Below, piece by piece: positions 35,101 through 44,800 of a DNA stretch of 64,000 bases. The position numbers were made by a program, and so were the translations under genes. Source of the DNA: Candidatus Methylospira mobilis. Its GTDB lineage: Bacteria > Pseudomonadota > Gammaproteobacteria > Methylococcales > Methylococcaceae. The stretch covers positions 243,716 through 307,715 of the forward strand of contig NZ_CP044205.1 in NCBI RefSeq assembly GCF_009498235.1, given 5' to 3'. The notes under the pieces are model-generated. The model had not been told where the DNA came from. It ran no database searches and saw only the letters and a program-made list of their open reading frames with translations. Each line of letters begins with the position of its first letter. The stretch's first letter is position 1.

Positions 35101-36837
35101 ATGAAGATTTCAGCCAGCTTGGTGTCCGGTTTTACAGGTATAAAGACTGAATCGAAGCCATACAGACTTGCGGTCCTGGGCGATAGCGCAACCCAGCTGT
35201 TGGTCAAAACCCTGACTCGAGAAGGGCAGGCATGGGGGGGCGGTTTAGAAATATTTGAGAGCGATATTAATCAGATCGATCATATGGTGAGGAATCCCAA
35301 CTCGGATCTCTATGTATTTTCTCCTGAAGCTGTACTTCTTCTTTACTCTGCTGAGGAATTACAAAAGCAATATTATGCCGCCAACCACAGGATCGGAGAA
35401 CAGTTTGTTTCTGACAAAATTACGGAAATACGGCAGATAGTTTCATGTCTGAAGGCAGATGCTGTAGGCCGTAAAATTATTGTTTCGAATTACGCCGAGA
35501 TTAATGACGGCGTATATGGCAATAATGCCAATAAATATCGTGCATCGTTCTTGTCCAGCCTGCGCCGCATCAACATTGCGTTAATGGATATGGTTGAGGG
35601 TGACAGCAGCGTTTATATTCTTGATCTAGCTCTTATGCAAAGCCGGATTGGCCGCAGCAAATTGTTTGATCCCCGTTTATACGTAACATCATCCATGGTT
35701 TATTCTGTTGAAGCGTTACCGGTAATCGCCAGAAATATAATCGAAATACTTGCCTCAGTTCAGGGAAACGCGCGCAAATGCCTGATCCTGGATCTGGATA
35801 ATACGATATGGGGCGGGGTGATCGGTGATGACGGGGTGGAAAAAATAGAGCTCGGGGAGCTTGGTATTGGGAAGGCATTTACCCGAATACAGCGCTGGGC
35901 TAAGGAGCTTCGGTCAAGAGGCATATTACTTGCCGTTTGCAGTAAAAACAGTGACGAAATTGCGAAAGAGCCGTTTTTAAAACACCCTGATATGGAGTTG
36001 AGGCTTGAAGATATTTCGATTTTTATCGCCAACTGGGATGATAAGGTAACTAATATAAGATATATACAGTCGATGCTTAACATTGGCTTTGATTCAATGG
36101 TATTTATCGACGATAACCCGTTTGAACGTGAACTTGTCAAATCGGCGTTACCCGAAGTTGCTGTTCCAGATCTCCCTGATGATCCTGCAGAATATATGGA
36201 TTTTTTGCAAGAGCTGAATTTATTTGAAGCTGGTACGCTGTCCGATCTGGATGCTGACAGAACGTTAATGGTTCAGCGGGGAATTGAAACGCGCCAGCTT
36301 CAAAGTAAATTTGAAAATGAAGGCGATTTTCTGCAGAACTTGAACATGATATGTAAAGTTTCAGGTTTTAACAATTTTAATACGCCTCGAGTCGCTCAAC
36401 TTAGTGAGCGATCAAATCAATTTAATTTGCGGACGATACGCTATAGTGAGCAGGAAGTGAGGGCGATCAGCCAGAATCCGGACTTTGCCGGCATGGCCTT
36501 TAGCCTGGAGGACAGGTTGGGCGATCATGGTCTTATAAGTGCAGTCGTTCTGAGTCAGAAGGGTTCGAGTCTGTTTATTGACAACTGGTTCATGAGTTGC
36601 CGTGTGCTTAAGCGGGGCGTTGAGCATGTAGTGCTGGATAAAATTATCTGTTTAGCCATAGCTCGCGGCTGCGAGGTGGTAGTAGGTGAGTATATCCCAA
36701 CAAGAAAAAATGGTTTGGTTAGTAATCATTATGAAAATCTAGGTTTTCATTCGCGAGCCGATGACGGTTTATGGGTGTTGCCCGTCACGGATTTTATTAA
36801 AGTTGAGCACTTTATTGAGGTTGTGCGGCATGATTAG
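35101..36837 (+). CDS. FkbH-like HAD-superfamily acyl-loading protein
   Basis: 578 aa. FkbH proteins dephosphorylate 1,3-bisphosphoglycerate and load a glyceryl unit on an acyl carrier protein; relatives load lactyl-type units. An N-terminal domain begins with LAVLGDSATQLL (SGNH-like, about residues 24-35). The HAD nucleophile motif ILDLDNTIWGGVIGDDG has D231 and D233. SKNS and FIDDNPFERELVK complete the HAD core. A GNAT-like C-terminal domain (MAFSLEDRLGDHGLISAVVL, FMSCRVLKRGVEHVVL) follows. It overlaps the carrier-protein gene by 8 nt. This is the loading step of the acyl-modification cassette that follows. Confidence 0.9.
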   Translation: MKISASLVSGFTGIKTESKPYRLAVLGDSATQLLVKTLTREGQAWGGGLEIFESDINQIDHMVRNPNSDLYVFSPEAVLLLYSAEELQKQYYAANHRIGEQFVSDKITEIRQIVSCLKADAVGRKIIVSNYAEINDGVYGNNANKYRASFLSSLRRINIALMDMVEGDSSVYILDLALMQSRIGRSKLFDPRLYVTSSMVYSVEALPVIARNIIEILASVQGNARKCLILDLDNTIWGGVIGDDGVEKIELGELGIGKAFTRIQRWAKELRSRGILLAVCSKNSDEIAKEPFLKHPDMELRLEDISIFIANWDDKVTNIRYIQSMLNIGFDSMVFIDDNPFERELVKSALPEVAVPDLPDDPAEYMDFLQELNLFEAGTLSDLDADRTLMVQRGIETRQLQSKFENEGDFLQNLNMICKVSGFNNFNTPRVAQLSERSNQFNLRTIRYSEQEVRAISQNPDFAGMAFSLEDRLGDHGLISAVVLSQKGSSLFIDNWFMSCRVLKRGVEHVVLDKIICLAIARGCEVVVGEYIPTRKNGLVSNHYENLGFHSRADDGLWVLPVTDFIKVEHFIEVVRHD

Positions 36838-37078
36838 GAAGGAAGTTTTAAATAACATAAATGATATATTCAACGATATATTCAATGATGAATCAATTGT
36901 GATTACCGAAGCATCTTCAGCCAAAGATATTGATGAGTGGGATTCCTTGAATAATATTCAGATTGTCGTAGCCGTGGAAAAAAAATTCAAAATCCGCTTT
37001 AAGGCGTCTGAAATATCAGGATGGAATAATGTTGGTGAGATGTGCGACTCGATTGAGACGCTGCTGCAACAAAAATAA
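36830..37078 (+). CDS. Acyl carrier protein
   Basis: 82 aa. The phosphopantetheine serine is S39 in EWDSLNNIQIV, with the normal acidic helices around it (IDEWDSL, VAVEKKFKIRF). The ATG at 36830 overlaps the end of the FkbH-like gene (its stop is at 36835-36837), a typical coupling for a dedicated pair. It would carry the acyl unit through the MaoC and SDR steps to the MBOAT transferase. It is not the fatty-acid AcpP: the sequence around the serine differs and there are no fab genes nearby. Confidence 0.9.
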   Translation: MIRKEVLNNINDIFNDIFNDESIVITEASSAKDIDEWDSLNNIQIVVAVEKKFKIRFKASEISGWNNVGEMCDSIETLLQQK

Positions 37079-37080
37079 GT

Positions 37081-37470
37081 ATGATATTAGGCCAAGAGTT
37101 CACTGTTGACTTCCAGATTAGCGAAAAAATATATTCTGGATTTATCAATATTTTTGATGACAGAAATGCGCTGCATATAAGCGATGAATATGCACGGAGC
37201 AAGGGATTTGAATCCAGGGTTATGCACGGGAACATACTTTGCGGATTTCTTTCACGTTTTGTTGGAGAGTTGTTGCCGGTAGAAAATACGGTCATTCATT
37301 CCATTGCAATCAATTTTCGCAATCCTTGCTATCTGGAGGAAGTTGTCACGCTTAAGGCAAGGGTTGAGGAAGTGCATGAAAGTGTATCGGTTTATGTCTT
37401 TAAATTTTCCTTTATTATCGGGAGCCGGACTGCTGCAACGGGAAACTTACAAATAGGTCTGTTAAAATGA
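37081..37470 (+). CDS. MaoC-like hot-dog dehydratase/hydratase
   Basis: 129-aa single hot-dog domain with the MaoC active-site pattern D-x-N-x-x-H (D27, N29, H32 in DDRNALHISDEYA) and the conserved VMHGNILCGFLSRF helix. It would hydrate or dehydrate a carrier-bound acyl intermediate. It lies 2 nt after the ACP gene and overlaps the SDR gene by 4 nt, so it is part of the same acyl cassette. Confidence 0.85.
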   Translation: MILGQEFTVDFQISEKIYSGFINIFDDRNALHISDEYARSKGFESRVMHGNILCGFLSRFVGELLPVENTVIHSIAINFRNPCYLEEVVTLKARVEEVHESVSVYVFKFSFIIGSRTAATGNLQIGLLK

Positions 37471-38183
37471 ATATTCTCATTACTGGAGGTGCATCCGGCC
37501 TGGGCAGTCAAATTCTTTTGAAACTGGCGAAATCGGGGCATACTGTGTACTTTACCTACAATAAGTCTGCCAACGAAGCGGGTGTTCTTGAAAAGGAGAA
37601 TCCAGGGTGCCGTGGTTTCCAGTGTGACTTTCATGATGCGGCAAGCATCGACGGGTTATTGTCGGCATTAAATGGTTTAACACTGGATGTGTTGATTAAC
37701 AATGCTCTGCCATCATTGAAGGCGGTCCAGTTTCAAAGAACAAATGTTGATGATCTGGTGTCCAGCTTCGCGCTTAATGTTATTCCGATTTTACATATTA
37801 CCCAGGCGTGTCTCTCAATATTTAGAAAACAACGTTCAGGACGAATAATAACGATTTTGACTTCCTATCTGATCAACCGGCCCCCTGTTGGGTATTCAGA
37901 ATATGTTGCAAACAAGGCGTATCTCCATGCAATGAGCAAGGCGTGGGCAGTAGAAAACGCGAAATTTGGCATTGCGGTTAATTGTATTTCCCCGTCAATC
38001 ATGCGTACCGGTCTGACTTCCGACACTGACGATCGTGTGCTTGATTCTCTGGCAGCTTCAAATCCATTTGGACGATTGGTAGAACCAAGTGAAGTGGCTG
38101 AACTGGTAGAATTTCTCGTCAAAGCACCGTTGCAATTGAACTCATCGAATTTCATTCTAAACGGTGGGGCGGATGTTATTTAA
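37467..38183 (+). CDS. SDR family oxidoreductase (FabG-like)
   Basis: 238 aa with the NADP motif ITGGASGLGSQ (GGASGLG at 7-13), NNALPS after strand 4, a serine in ILTSYLI and the catalytic Tyr-x3-Lys in YSEYVANKAYLHAM. The C-terminus NSSNFILNGGADVI is a normal FabG-type end. Placed between MaoC and MBOAT genes and overlapping both, it probably reduces a carrier-bound 3-keto (or similar) group. Confidence 0.88.
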   Translation: MNILITGGASGLGSQILLKLAKSGHTVYFTYNKSANEAGVLEKENPGCRGFQCDFHDAASIDGLLSALNGLTLDVLINNALPSLKAVQFQRTNVDDLVSSFALNVIPILHITQACLSIFRKQRSGRIITILTSYLINRPPVGYSEYVANKAYLHAMSKAWAVENAKFGIAVNCISPSIMRTGLTSDTDDRVLDSLAASNPFGRLVEPSEVAELVEFLVKAPLQLNSSNFILNGGADVI

Positions 38184-39651
38184 TTCCTGGGAATTTCTGA
38201 TATTCTTTCCCTTGGTCGTAGTGCTGTTTTATTGTTTGCCTGATCGCCATCGCTGGAAGTTATTGTTATTTTCCAGTTGTTTATTTTATATGGCGTTTAT
38301 CCCGTATTATATATTAATCCTGTTTGCAACCATTGTCGTAGACTACTTCGCGGGAATACAAATAGAACGTAGTACAGGACGTACCAGGGTTTTTTATTTA
38401 TTCGCAAGTATTGTGACAACCTGCATGATTCTTTTTTTCTTCAAATATTTTGATTTTGTAGCTAGAAATGTAAGTTGGATTTCGAATGTATGGGGTATTG
38501 GCATTACCATGAATCCGCTTGGACTGGTTTTGCCGATAGGTTTGTCATTTCATACTTTTCAGAGTCTGAGCTATGTAATTGAGGTTTACCGAGGAAAACA
38601 GAAGCCTGAATATCATTTCGGTATTTATTCGCTTTATGTCATGTTTTTCCCACAGCTGGTTGCGGGGCCAATAGAGCGACCGCAAAATATGTTGCATCAG
38701 TTTCGCCGAAGCGTTCGGTTCGATAGTGAGCGGTTTAGGTCAGGGTCTATGTTGCTGGCTTGGGGATTATTCAAGAAAGTTGTGATTGCCGATCAACTGG
38801 CAACCTACGTTAACCCCGTTTTTCAAAATCCTGATAATTTTGATGCAGCCTCTATCGCCATTGCTGTATTCTTCTTTTATTTTCAAATTTACTGCGACTT
38901 TTCAGGGTATTCGGATATCGCGCTCGGAACCGCACGTATGCTTAGTTACGATCTGATGCGGAATTTTAATTTACCTTTTCTTTCCAGGACCATGTCGGAA
39001 TTCTGGAAACGATGGCACATCTCACTTTCTACCTGGTTGCGTGACTATATCTATGAACCGCTTGCGCTTAATTGGAGGGATCGCGGTTTAATTGGTATTT
39101 CATTCGCGTTGATAGTAACCTTTTCAATAAGTGGTGTATGGCATGGCGCCGAATGGACTTTTATCGTATGGGGGTTGTCGCACGGAGTGGTATTGACGCT
39201 TGAGCTTGGAGCCTCCAGGATATTCAAGGCACGAAATCGAATATTCCCTCCTGTTATAGGTGATAAGCTTGCAATGCTTCGCACGTTTTTTCTTGTCAGC
39301 TTGAGCTATGTGTTTTTTCGCGCCAGCAATATTGACGATGCCTTATTGATACTTCAAAAGCTCTGTGGTGGTTTGGCCGTATTGCCATGGAGCCTCGATA
39401 GGATTTTATATCATGACATCGGTGATTATAAGATCATAGGGCATACGCGTAATGAATTCATATTTTCAATTGTTCTAATTGCAACGCTGATTACGCTCGA
39501 GAAGATACATTCAGAAAACTTATTGACTCCAGCGCTTAAATCGCTGCCGCGCTATGCTCGTACCCTTATTTACCAGGCGTTTATCTTGTTTATGGTTGCA
39601 TATGGAACGTGGTTTACCAAGCACAGCTCTTTTATATATTTTCAGTTTTAA
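38173..39651 (+). CDS. MBOAT-family O-acyltransferase (AlgI-like)
   Basis: 492-aa polytopic membrane protein that starts MLFNSWEFLIFFPLVVVLFY, the usual beginning of AlgI-type MBOATs, so ATG 38173 is chosen over GTG 38164. Conserved segments are LPIGLSFHTFQSLSYVIEVY, FFPQLVAGPIERP, FWKRWHISLSTWLRDYIYEP and the catalytic histidine H324 in GVWHGAEWTFIVWGL. Such proteins take an acyl group from a carrier across the membrane to a polysaccharide. It overlaps the SDR gene and is followed by an SGNH protein, the common partner. Confidence 0.93.
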   Translation: MLFNSWEFLIFFPLVVVLFYCLPDRHRWKLLLFSSCLFYMAFIPYYILILFATIVVDYFAGIQIERSTGRTRVFYLFASIVTTCMILFFFKYFDFVARNVSWISNVWGIGITMNPLGLVLPIGLSFHTFQSLSYVIEVYRGKQKPEYHFGIYSLYVMFFPQLVAGPIERPQNMLHQFRRSVRFDSERFRSGSMLLAWGLFKKVVIADQLATYVNPVFQNPDNFDAASIAIAVFFFYFQIYCDFSGYSDIALGTARMLSYDLMRNFNLPFLSRTMSEFWKRWHISLSTWLRDYIYEPLALNWRDRGLIGISFALIVTFSISGVWHGAEWTFIVWGLSHGVVLTLELGASRIFKARNRIFPPVIGDKLAMLRTFFLVSLSYVFFRASNIDDALLILQKLCGGLAVLPWSLDRILYHDIGDYKIIGHTRNEFIFSIVLIATLITLEKIHSENLLTPALKSLPRYARTLIYQAFILFMVAYGTWFTKHSSFIYFQF

Positions 39652-39656
39652 ACATC

Positions 39657-40613
39657 ATGGCTAAAGTATTATTGCGGATAATTGTTGTCGCCTTGCCGGC
39701 ATTGGTGCTGCTTGCTTATGTTGAGTTTGGTCTTTCGCAATTGGATACGCACTATCTATCCAAAAAAAACTTCTTGGAAAAGCAGAAAAACGATATTGTA
39801 GTTCTGTCGCTGGGTTCATCAAATGCTTATTATGGCATTAATCCGGAAACGTTCTCTTGTACAGGATTTAATTTGGCCTATAACGCACAGAGTATGTATT
39901 ATGATCTGCAGTTTGTTGAAAAATATATCGATGAACTTCCCAGGCTGAAATTGGTTGTGCTCCCGATCATTTATTATACAATGGGTAGTGATCTTTTAAA
40001 TACTTCACAGGATTGGAGGGTTTTTTTTTATAAGCAATACTATGGTTTACCTTTACAAAGACCTGATGATGGTGTTTTTTCAGTAATTAAGCAATTAATA
40101 GATGCGCGTAATTACACAAAAATTGCATTATACGGCGATACCTTGTACGCTCATTTCAAAAGCGGTTTCAGCGGTCATGTCGACTATGTACCGGAACGTA
40201 CGGGATGGTACAATTCTTCGTCTGTTGATAAGGCTGATTTGAATAAATTTGTTGGTCGAGATGCTGCAGTAGCGCATAGCCGGGATTATGATCCTAATAC
40301 GGCTAAACGCAATATCGCTTATTGGCAGGTCTTGGTTGATTTATTAAACGAAAAACATATTCAAGCTGTTATTGTTCATTTGCCTGAGCACGAAACCTAT
40401 TACAAAAATCTTGATCAGTCAAAATTGGCCGATTTCAATATGACGGTCAATACCTTTGCAAGAAAGAACGGCTTGGCTTTTGCTGACTATAGCCAGGATC
40501 CCCGCTTTAATTTAGATGACTTCACCTTCATGGTGGACCATTTGAATCCGCATGGTGCTGCTAAATTAGGTGAAATCCTGGATCAGGATTATATTAAAAA
40601 GCTTTGCCGGTAA
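39657..40613 (+). CDS. SGNH/DltD-AlgX-like acyl-transfer partner protein
   Basis: 318 aa with an N-terminal membrane anchor (about residues 4-24) and a periplasmic SGNH-type domain. The nucleophile block is LSLGSSNAYYG (S54 or S55) and the last block is DHLNPHGAAKLG (D294, H299). Proteins of this kind act beside MBOAT transferases to pass the acyl group to glycan hydroxyls. ATG 39657 starts 5 nt after the MBOAT stop; the frame extends upstream only into the MBOAT gene. Confidence 0.85.
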   Translation: MAKVLLRIIVVALPALVLLAYVEFGLSQLDTHYLSKKNFLEKQKNDIVVLSLGSSNAYYGINPETFSCTGFNLAYNAQSMYYDLQFVEKYIDELPRLKLVVLPIIYYTMGSDLLNTSQDWRVFFYKQYYGLPLQRPDDGVFSVIKQLIDARNYTKIALYGDTLYAHFKSGFSGHVDYVPERTGWYNSSSVDKADLNKFVGRDAAVAHSRDYDPNTAKRNIAYWQVLVDLLNEKHIQAVIVHLPEHETYYKNLDQSKLADFNMTVNTFARKNGLAFADYSQDPRFNLDDFTFMVDHLNPHGAAKLGEILDQDYIKKLCR

Positions 40614-40966
40614 ATTTAACCTAGAACAGATATTTGGCTTCGATAATTGCAAGTCTGTTGGCAGTTGACAGAAAAATTCATTATTATTATGAGCGCTGCT
40701 GCCTCACTATCGATAGGAGCTCTGTTGTGCATAAGTGTACAAGACTAACTGATGTGGAAGACACTTTGGCTCGTTTTCCAGCCCTGAAGCGTGTTGCCGG
40801 CGAGACAAGCGCATATTTCACTATGCTTAGACAGACACACTTATCTACATCATGTATATTTTATCTGTATCTCGAAACACAATTGGATTCTATGCGAACC
40901 GCTGCAAAATATTTTTTCTGCCCTGTAGCTGTTTGACGGGTTGTTTCCGTTTGCGAATATTGCACA
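40614..40966. other. Gene-free interval within the polysaccharide locus
   Basis: 353 bp after the acyl cassette. One short plus-strand frame (about 40634-40936) exists but it has an unnatural composition for a protein and no ribosome binding site, so I do not call it. No repeat or clear terminator seen. Confidence 0.5.
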
Positions 40967-42616
40967 GTGCGTAGATGTTCACATGGTTTAAGGTCTGAAC
41001 GGCTGTTGCTTGCGGGGTTACTCATGTTATTCCTGCTTGCGGCTCTCTTTGTTTGGTCTGTCATGCCCATTTATCCTGACGAAATTGCATTCCGTATGCA
41101 ATTGGGACGATATATTCAGGATGGGGGAGTTGTACATGGCTTATATACGCTTTGTGAATCCAACATCAAGGGTACCCCATTACTTTTTTTGATTCCTGCG
41201 TGGATCTTATCCTGGGTGGATCTGACCTTTTCACCAGTGGAGATGCGTCTATTCCCATTTGTCACGACTGTGACAGCCATAATGTTCGCAGTGTGGTATG
41301 CGGTGCGTGGTATTAATTATTATGCTGCTATGCTTGCTATCACTTCTTTAGTAGGCGTCGCCGGCTCTGGTTTAGTCCTGGCTCGTTACGAATATATCCA
41401 TTCACTGAATTTGGTTTGCTGTTTGGCGGTATTAAATTTTCACCCATCTACTACTCTCACGCGCCCGAATGTGCGCTATGTATTAATCATCCTGCTTCTA
41501 ATTAGTTGCTTGTTTTCATTGTATGTTCACATTCAGGGTCTATTGTTCCTGCCTCTCACGCTCTATCTGACATATCAGCTCGTTCGTTTGGACGTCAGCA
41601 AGTCACTGGCCAAGGTTATCATGTTAATTTTGTTAGCGCTTATGGCACTTACGGGTATCAGGTTTCATCATACGACCTGTGCTGGGTTTCCTGAAATTGA
41701 GAGCTTCTGGGCTAATATGACGTTTAATCAGCGTGATTTGTTATCGGCTACGCTGAGCGATTGGTTTGTAGATAAACTGAGTAAATATCTCCGCTCTTTT
41801 TTATACAATAAAAATTATGCAGTTGATTACCTGCCGGGTATCAGTATCGATAATGATTGGCTGCAGGGCATGCTTAATTCCCTCAATTTATGTATTATTT
41901 TCGTATTGACGACAAATTTGCTGCTTACGGCGTGTGTTCCTGTTATACACGCATTCCTTGCGATCAGGTGGCGATATGCGCCGGGGTATTCATTACGCGT
42001 AGCTGAAGAGACATCCCGACGAAACTGCGAACAAGCGCTCGTATTGGTACTGTTTGCGTTACCGGTAATTTTTTTGTTTATTTACGATAAAGCGCAAAAC
42101 TTCTATCGCTCATTCTTTCTCAACTTCGTAGTGGCTATCCTGTTGACTTTATACTTTTCTCGTAAAGTCTTTGTACGCGCGAAAGGGTTGGTCCTGTTGT
42201 ATTATGGCCTGTGCGGGTTGGTGGTGCTTGCCTCCCTTCTAGTTAATGCAATGTGGTTTATGGGAAAATTGCAGGCTGACTACGAAGGTCCATCGCTCTC
42301 GTTAGGTCGGGACTGGCGAGGCATTGATGGCGACGCGCTGGCGTTGGTTCGGGACTGCGGCGTGGATTTGACCAAGGGAGGTATTGTCGTTGATGATATG
42401 ACCTACAATAGCCTCAAATATTATCCTCGTATTTCTGCTATAACTTATGTCGGCTTATCTGCGACGGTTATTGGATCTACAATTCCAAGCGCGATTGAGC
42501 AATCACGAATCAATGCTGCAATCACCAGTTGCAAAACGCTGCACGCGGTTGGAATAGATGCTCAGCACTCCAGAAATCTTTTGTGCTGTGCCGACTTTTC
42601 AGGGGTAGAGAAATAA
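40967..42616 (+). CDS. GT-C type membrane glycosyltransferase (PMT/ArnT-like)
   Basis: 549-aa polytopic protein. An acidic pair in the first periplasmic loop (YPDEIAF, D38/E39) after one N-terminal helix, about ten further helices and a C-terminal soluble domain (residues about 450-549) fit GT39/83-type lipid-carrier-dependent glycosyltransferases. The start is uncertain: the frame opens at GTG 40967 without a clear ribosome binding site. It is the last plus-strand gene of the polysaccharide locus. Exact donor and acceptor are unknown. Confidence 0.7.
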   Translation: MRRCSHGLRSERLLLAGLLMLFLLAALFVWSVMPIYPDEIAFRMQLGRYIQDGGVVHGLYTLCESNIKGTPLLFLIPAWILSWVDLTFSPVEMRLFPFVTTVTAIMFAVWYAVRGINYYAAMLAITSLVGVAGSGLVLARYEYIHSLNLVCCLAVLNFHPSTTLTRPNVRYVLIILLLISCLFSLYVHIQGLLFLPLTLYLTYQLVRLDVSKSLAKVIMLILLALMALTGIRFHHTTCAGFPEIESFWANMTFNQRDLLSATLSDWFVDKLSKYLRSFLYNKNYAVDYLPGISIDNDWLQGMLNSLNLCIIFVLTTNLLLTACVPVIHAFLAIRWRYAPGYSLRVAEETSRRNCEQALVLVLFALPVIFLFIYDKAQNFYRSFFLNFVVAILLTLYFSRKVFVRAKGLVLLYYGLCGLVVLASLLVNAMWFMGKLQADYEGPSLSLGRDWRGIDGDALALVRDCGVDLTKGGIVVDDMTYNSLKYYPRISAITYVGLSATVIGSTIPSAIEQSRINAAITSCKTLHAVGIDAQHSRNLLCCADFSGVEK

Positions 42617-42692
42617 CAAGATAAATTAATTTATTTTACTACCTTCTACCCCTGGCGACGCGAGGTTTGATAGAACGTTACGCCTGTATTTA

Positions 42693-42887
42693 CTAGTTGG
42701 CAGTAGTTGGTAATAACGATTTTAATTCATTAATATAAGCCATTTGCGCTGTTTTGAACACGGCAATCTGTGCTTCAAGACGCTGTAATTCAGTCTCAAC
42801 AAATTGCAAACTGAGAATCTGGCCTTTCTGTTCGTTCGAAAGATCGTCAAACTCGTATTCCTTGCCATCAATATTAATTTTTGCCAT
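42693..42887 (-). CDS. Small DUF6447-like protein
   Basis: 64 aa: MAKINIDGKEYEFDDLSNEQ, a helical middle (ILSLQFVETELQRLEAQIAV) and ending LPTTAN. The IxIDGKEY start and a QFVE.E..RLEAQ helix match what I recall of DUF6447, small proteins often found near type I secretion genes. The ribosome binding site is GAGG 8 nt before ATG. It lies downstream of the T1SS operon on the same strand with about 500 nt between. Role unknown; chaperone or accessory function for secretion is a guess. Confidence 0.65.
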   Translation of the reverse strand: MAKINIDGKEYEFDDLSNEQKGQILSLQFVETELQRLEAQIAVFKTAQMAYINELKSLLPTTAN

Positions 42888-43404
42888 TGTGTACCTCGTT
42901 TAATAAATAGTAGAAAAACGTCTGTTTATGGTAGCATGCGGAATATTAGGAAGATAGTAACAAATATATGAAAGTTTGCTACTATTCCGCCTATCCGCAG
43001 GAGAGGAAGATAGAGGGTGAGTCAGGCGAGACCATCAGCTTATTATTGGATGGGCGCAGAGAAATCTTCCTGTGTCTGTTCTGAGTGCGCGGCTTTCCCT
43101 GACGTGTAGCCCCCTCCCCCTGCGAAGGGGCGGATTTGCGGCCCGGTAAAAGCCGACACGCTTCCGCGTATCTCGACTGACTTGCCTCGTTTACTACTGT
43201 TTCGGTCACGTCTTAAAAAATCTCATTGAATAGATAAAAGGTTTGCATAAACTTCTATTTATTTTTCTAATTCGCTGACGATGAGCAGAAATGATTGATT
43301 ATCTATTCTTCTTTGTCCTGCGGAAGAGGACACATCAGCGTTGAACACCTTTAAGATTTTGTGTACTGCCTTGGAGTCACCATGGTCGTTTGTTATTTCC
43401 GAGC
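42888..43404. other. Gene-free interval downstream of the T1SS operon
   Basis: 517 bp between the TolC-like gene and the DUF6447-like gene. It includes a GC-rich palindromic patch (CCCCCTCCCCCTGCGAAGGGG, about 43110-43130) reminiscent of the family B repeats. I find no convincing gene. Confidence 0.4.
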
Positions 43405-44793
43405 TTACTTTACATCTTGCTTAAAAGAAGTAATTGGATAAGTGGCTTCGCGCCGCGTTCCAAACCATGGCGCTATGGCTTCCAGGTCTAGGTCGGCTAA
43501 TGAGCCGGCGTTAAGGCGTAAGCGAATCAAGCTGCGGATAAACTCGTATCGAGCCTTGTAGTGGTCGGTATTAGCTTTCATTAAACGTCGATGGGCGTCC
43601 AGTACATTGACAATGGTAGCAGCGCCGACTTCATAACTTTTTTCTTGCGCGATTTTTGCCTTTTCGCGAAAGCTTAGTTCTTGGCGGCTGGATTCTATGC
43701 GCGCTCGCCCGGATGTAGCGTTAAGCCAGGCGCTACGTGTCTCCTTTTCGATATTGCGCCTGGCTTCCTCGATTTTTTCCCGCGACATCTGGTATTTGCT
43801 CACGGCCTCCCGTCCTGCCGCTTCCACGCCGCCGCCAGCATAAATAGGAATGCTTATGTTTAAATACAGCGATGCAATATTATAATTATTTGGATATTGC
43901 AGGTTGTTGTATCCGGTATTACCGTACATTTCGCTGGCAGTGACATTTGCTGTCGGTAAATGTCCTGCTTTTGCACTAGCAATCATTTTTTGAGCAGTTT
44001 CCGATGCATATTGCAGCGATAGCAGCGTCGGATTGGAGCTTAAGGCCTCTTGAACCCATTCATCGGCACTGCGTTGTATCTCGGGAAATGTATCCTGCGT
44101 TAGCGGGTCGGATTCGTGTAGCAAAATTCCACTCAGTTCGCGAAGCTTTTCGGCGGCTATGGCTTTCTGATGGCTGGCCTCAAGTTGCGCGGTTTGTATT
44201 GATTGTGCATAGGCTTCAACTTCGTATAGATCCGTGGCCTTGGCCATCTGCCGTTCATGCATGTGGCGCAGACGGTTAATCTGGGCATCAGTGGCCGCCT
44301 GTTCAGATTCCAGCTGGACTATGGTGTCGTTGGCTTCCAATATGCCAAGGTATTGATCGACAAGGTCATAGGCAACTTTCATTCTTAGCGCCAAAGCCTG
44401 CTGTTCGCTCTGTTTGGCCTGTTTTTCGGTTGCTTCCAATTGAAAATAGGAAGGTAAATCGAATAGTGGCTGCACAATTTGTAAACTTCCGCGAAAACCG
44501 GGGTAGTATGCGTTGCCCTGACCGCCGAAAGGATTAAACCCGTTAGCGGAGGCATTCTGATTATAATTATTATAGGAATAATAGCCGCTGATGCCGATAT
44601 TCGGCAGCAATTTTGCTAATACCTGGTCTTGTTGAGCACGCATCTGCTCGACCGTATATTCGCTGCCCTTGAGGGTGGGGTTATTTTCCACGACATGCGC
44701 CCATAGTTGCAGCAAGCTTTCGGCGTTAGCCGGAGACGTCGTAGCTAGCGGCAGCGCAAGCGCTATCAGTAATTGAAGAAAATATTTGTTCAT
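43405..44793 (-). CDS. TolC-family outer-membrane channel of a type I secretion system
   Basis: 462 aa with a signal peptide (LLIALALPLATTSPANAES) and two TolC repeats of long helices and short strands (LLQLWAHVVENNPTLKGSEY; QIVQPLFDLPSYFQLEATEK; ISIPIYAGGGVEAAGREAVS). The second half ends with SYEVGAATIVNVLDAHRRLM and an unstructured C-terminus. It would complete the channel for the ABC exporter upstream. The gene follows the adaptor by 7 nt, so it is the third gene of one operon. Confidence 0.92.
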   Translation of the reverse strand: MNKYFLQLLIALALPLATTSPANAESLLQLWAHVVENNPTLKGSEYTVEQMRAQQDQVLAKLLPNIGISGYYSYNNYNQNASANGFNPFGGQGNAYYPGFRGSLQIVQPLFDLPSYFQLEATEKQAKQSEQQALALRMKVAYDLVDQYLGILEANDTIVQLESEQAATDAQINRLRHMHERQMAKATDLYEVEAYAQSIQTAQLEASHQKAIAAEKLRELSGILLHESDPLTQDTFPEIQRSADEWVQEALSSNPTLLSLQYASETAQKMIASAKAGHLPTANVTASEMYGNTGYNNLQYPNNYNIASLYLNISIPIYAGGGVEAAGREAVSKYQMSREKIEEARRNIEKETRSAWLNATSGRARIESSRQELSFREKAKIAQEKSYEVGAATIVNVLDAHRRLMKANTDHYKARYEFIRSLIRLRLNAGSLADLDLEAIAPWFGTRREATYPITSFKQDVK

Positions 44794-44800
44794 AACTGGA

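Noticed and set aside
40634..40936. 100-codon plus-strand frame between the SGNH and GT-C genes
   Set aside because: No ribosome binding site and the composition is not protein-like; no family recognised.
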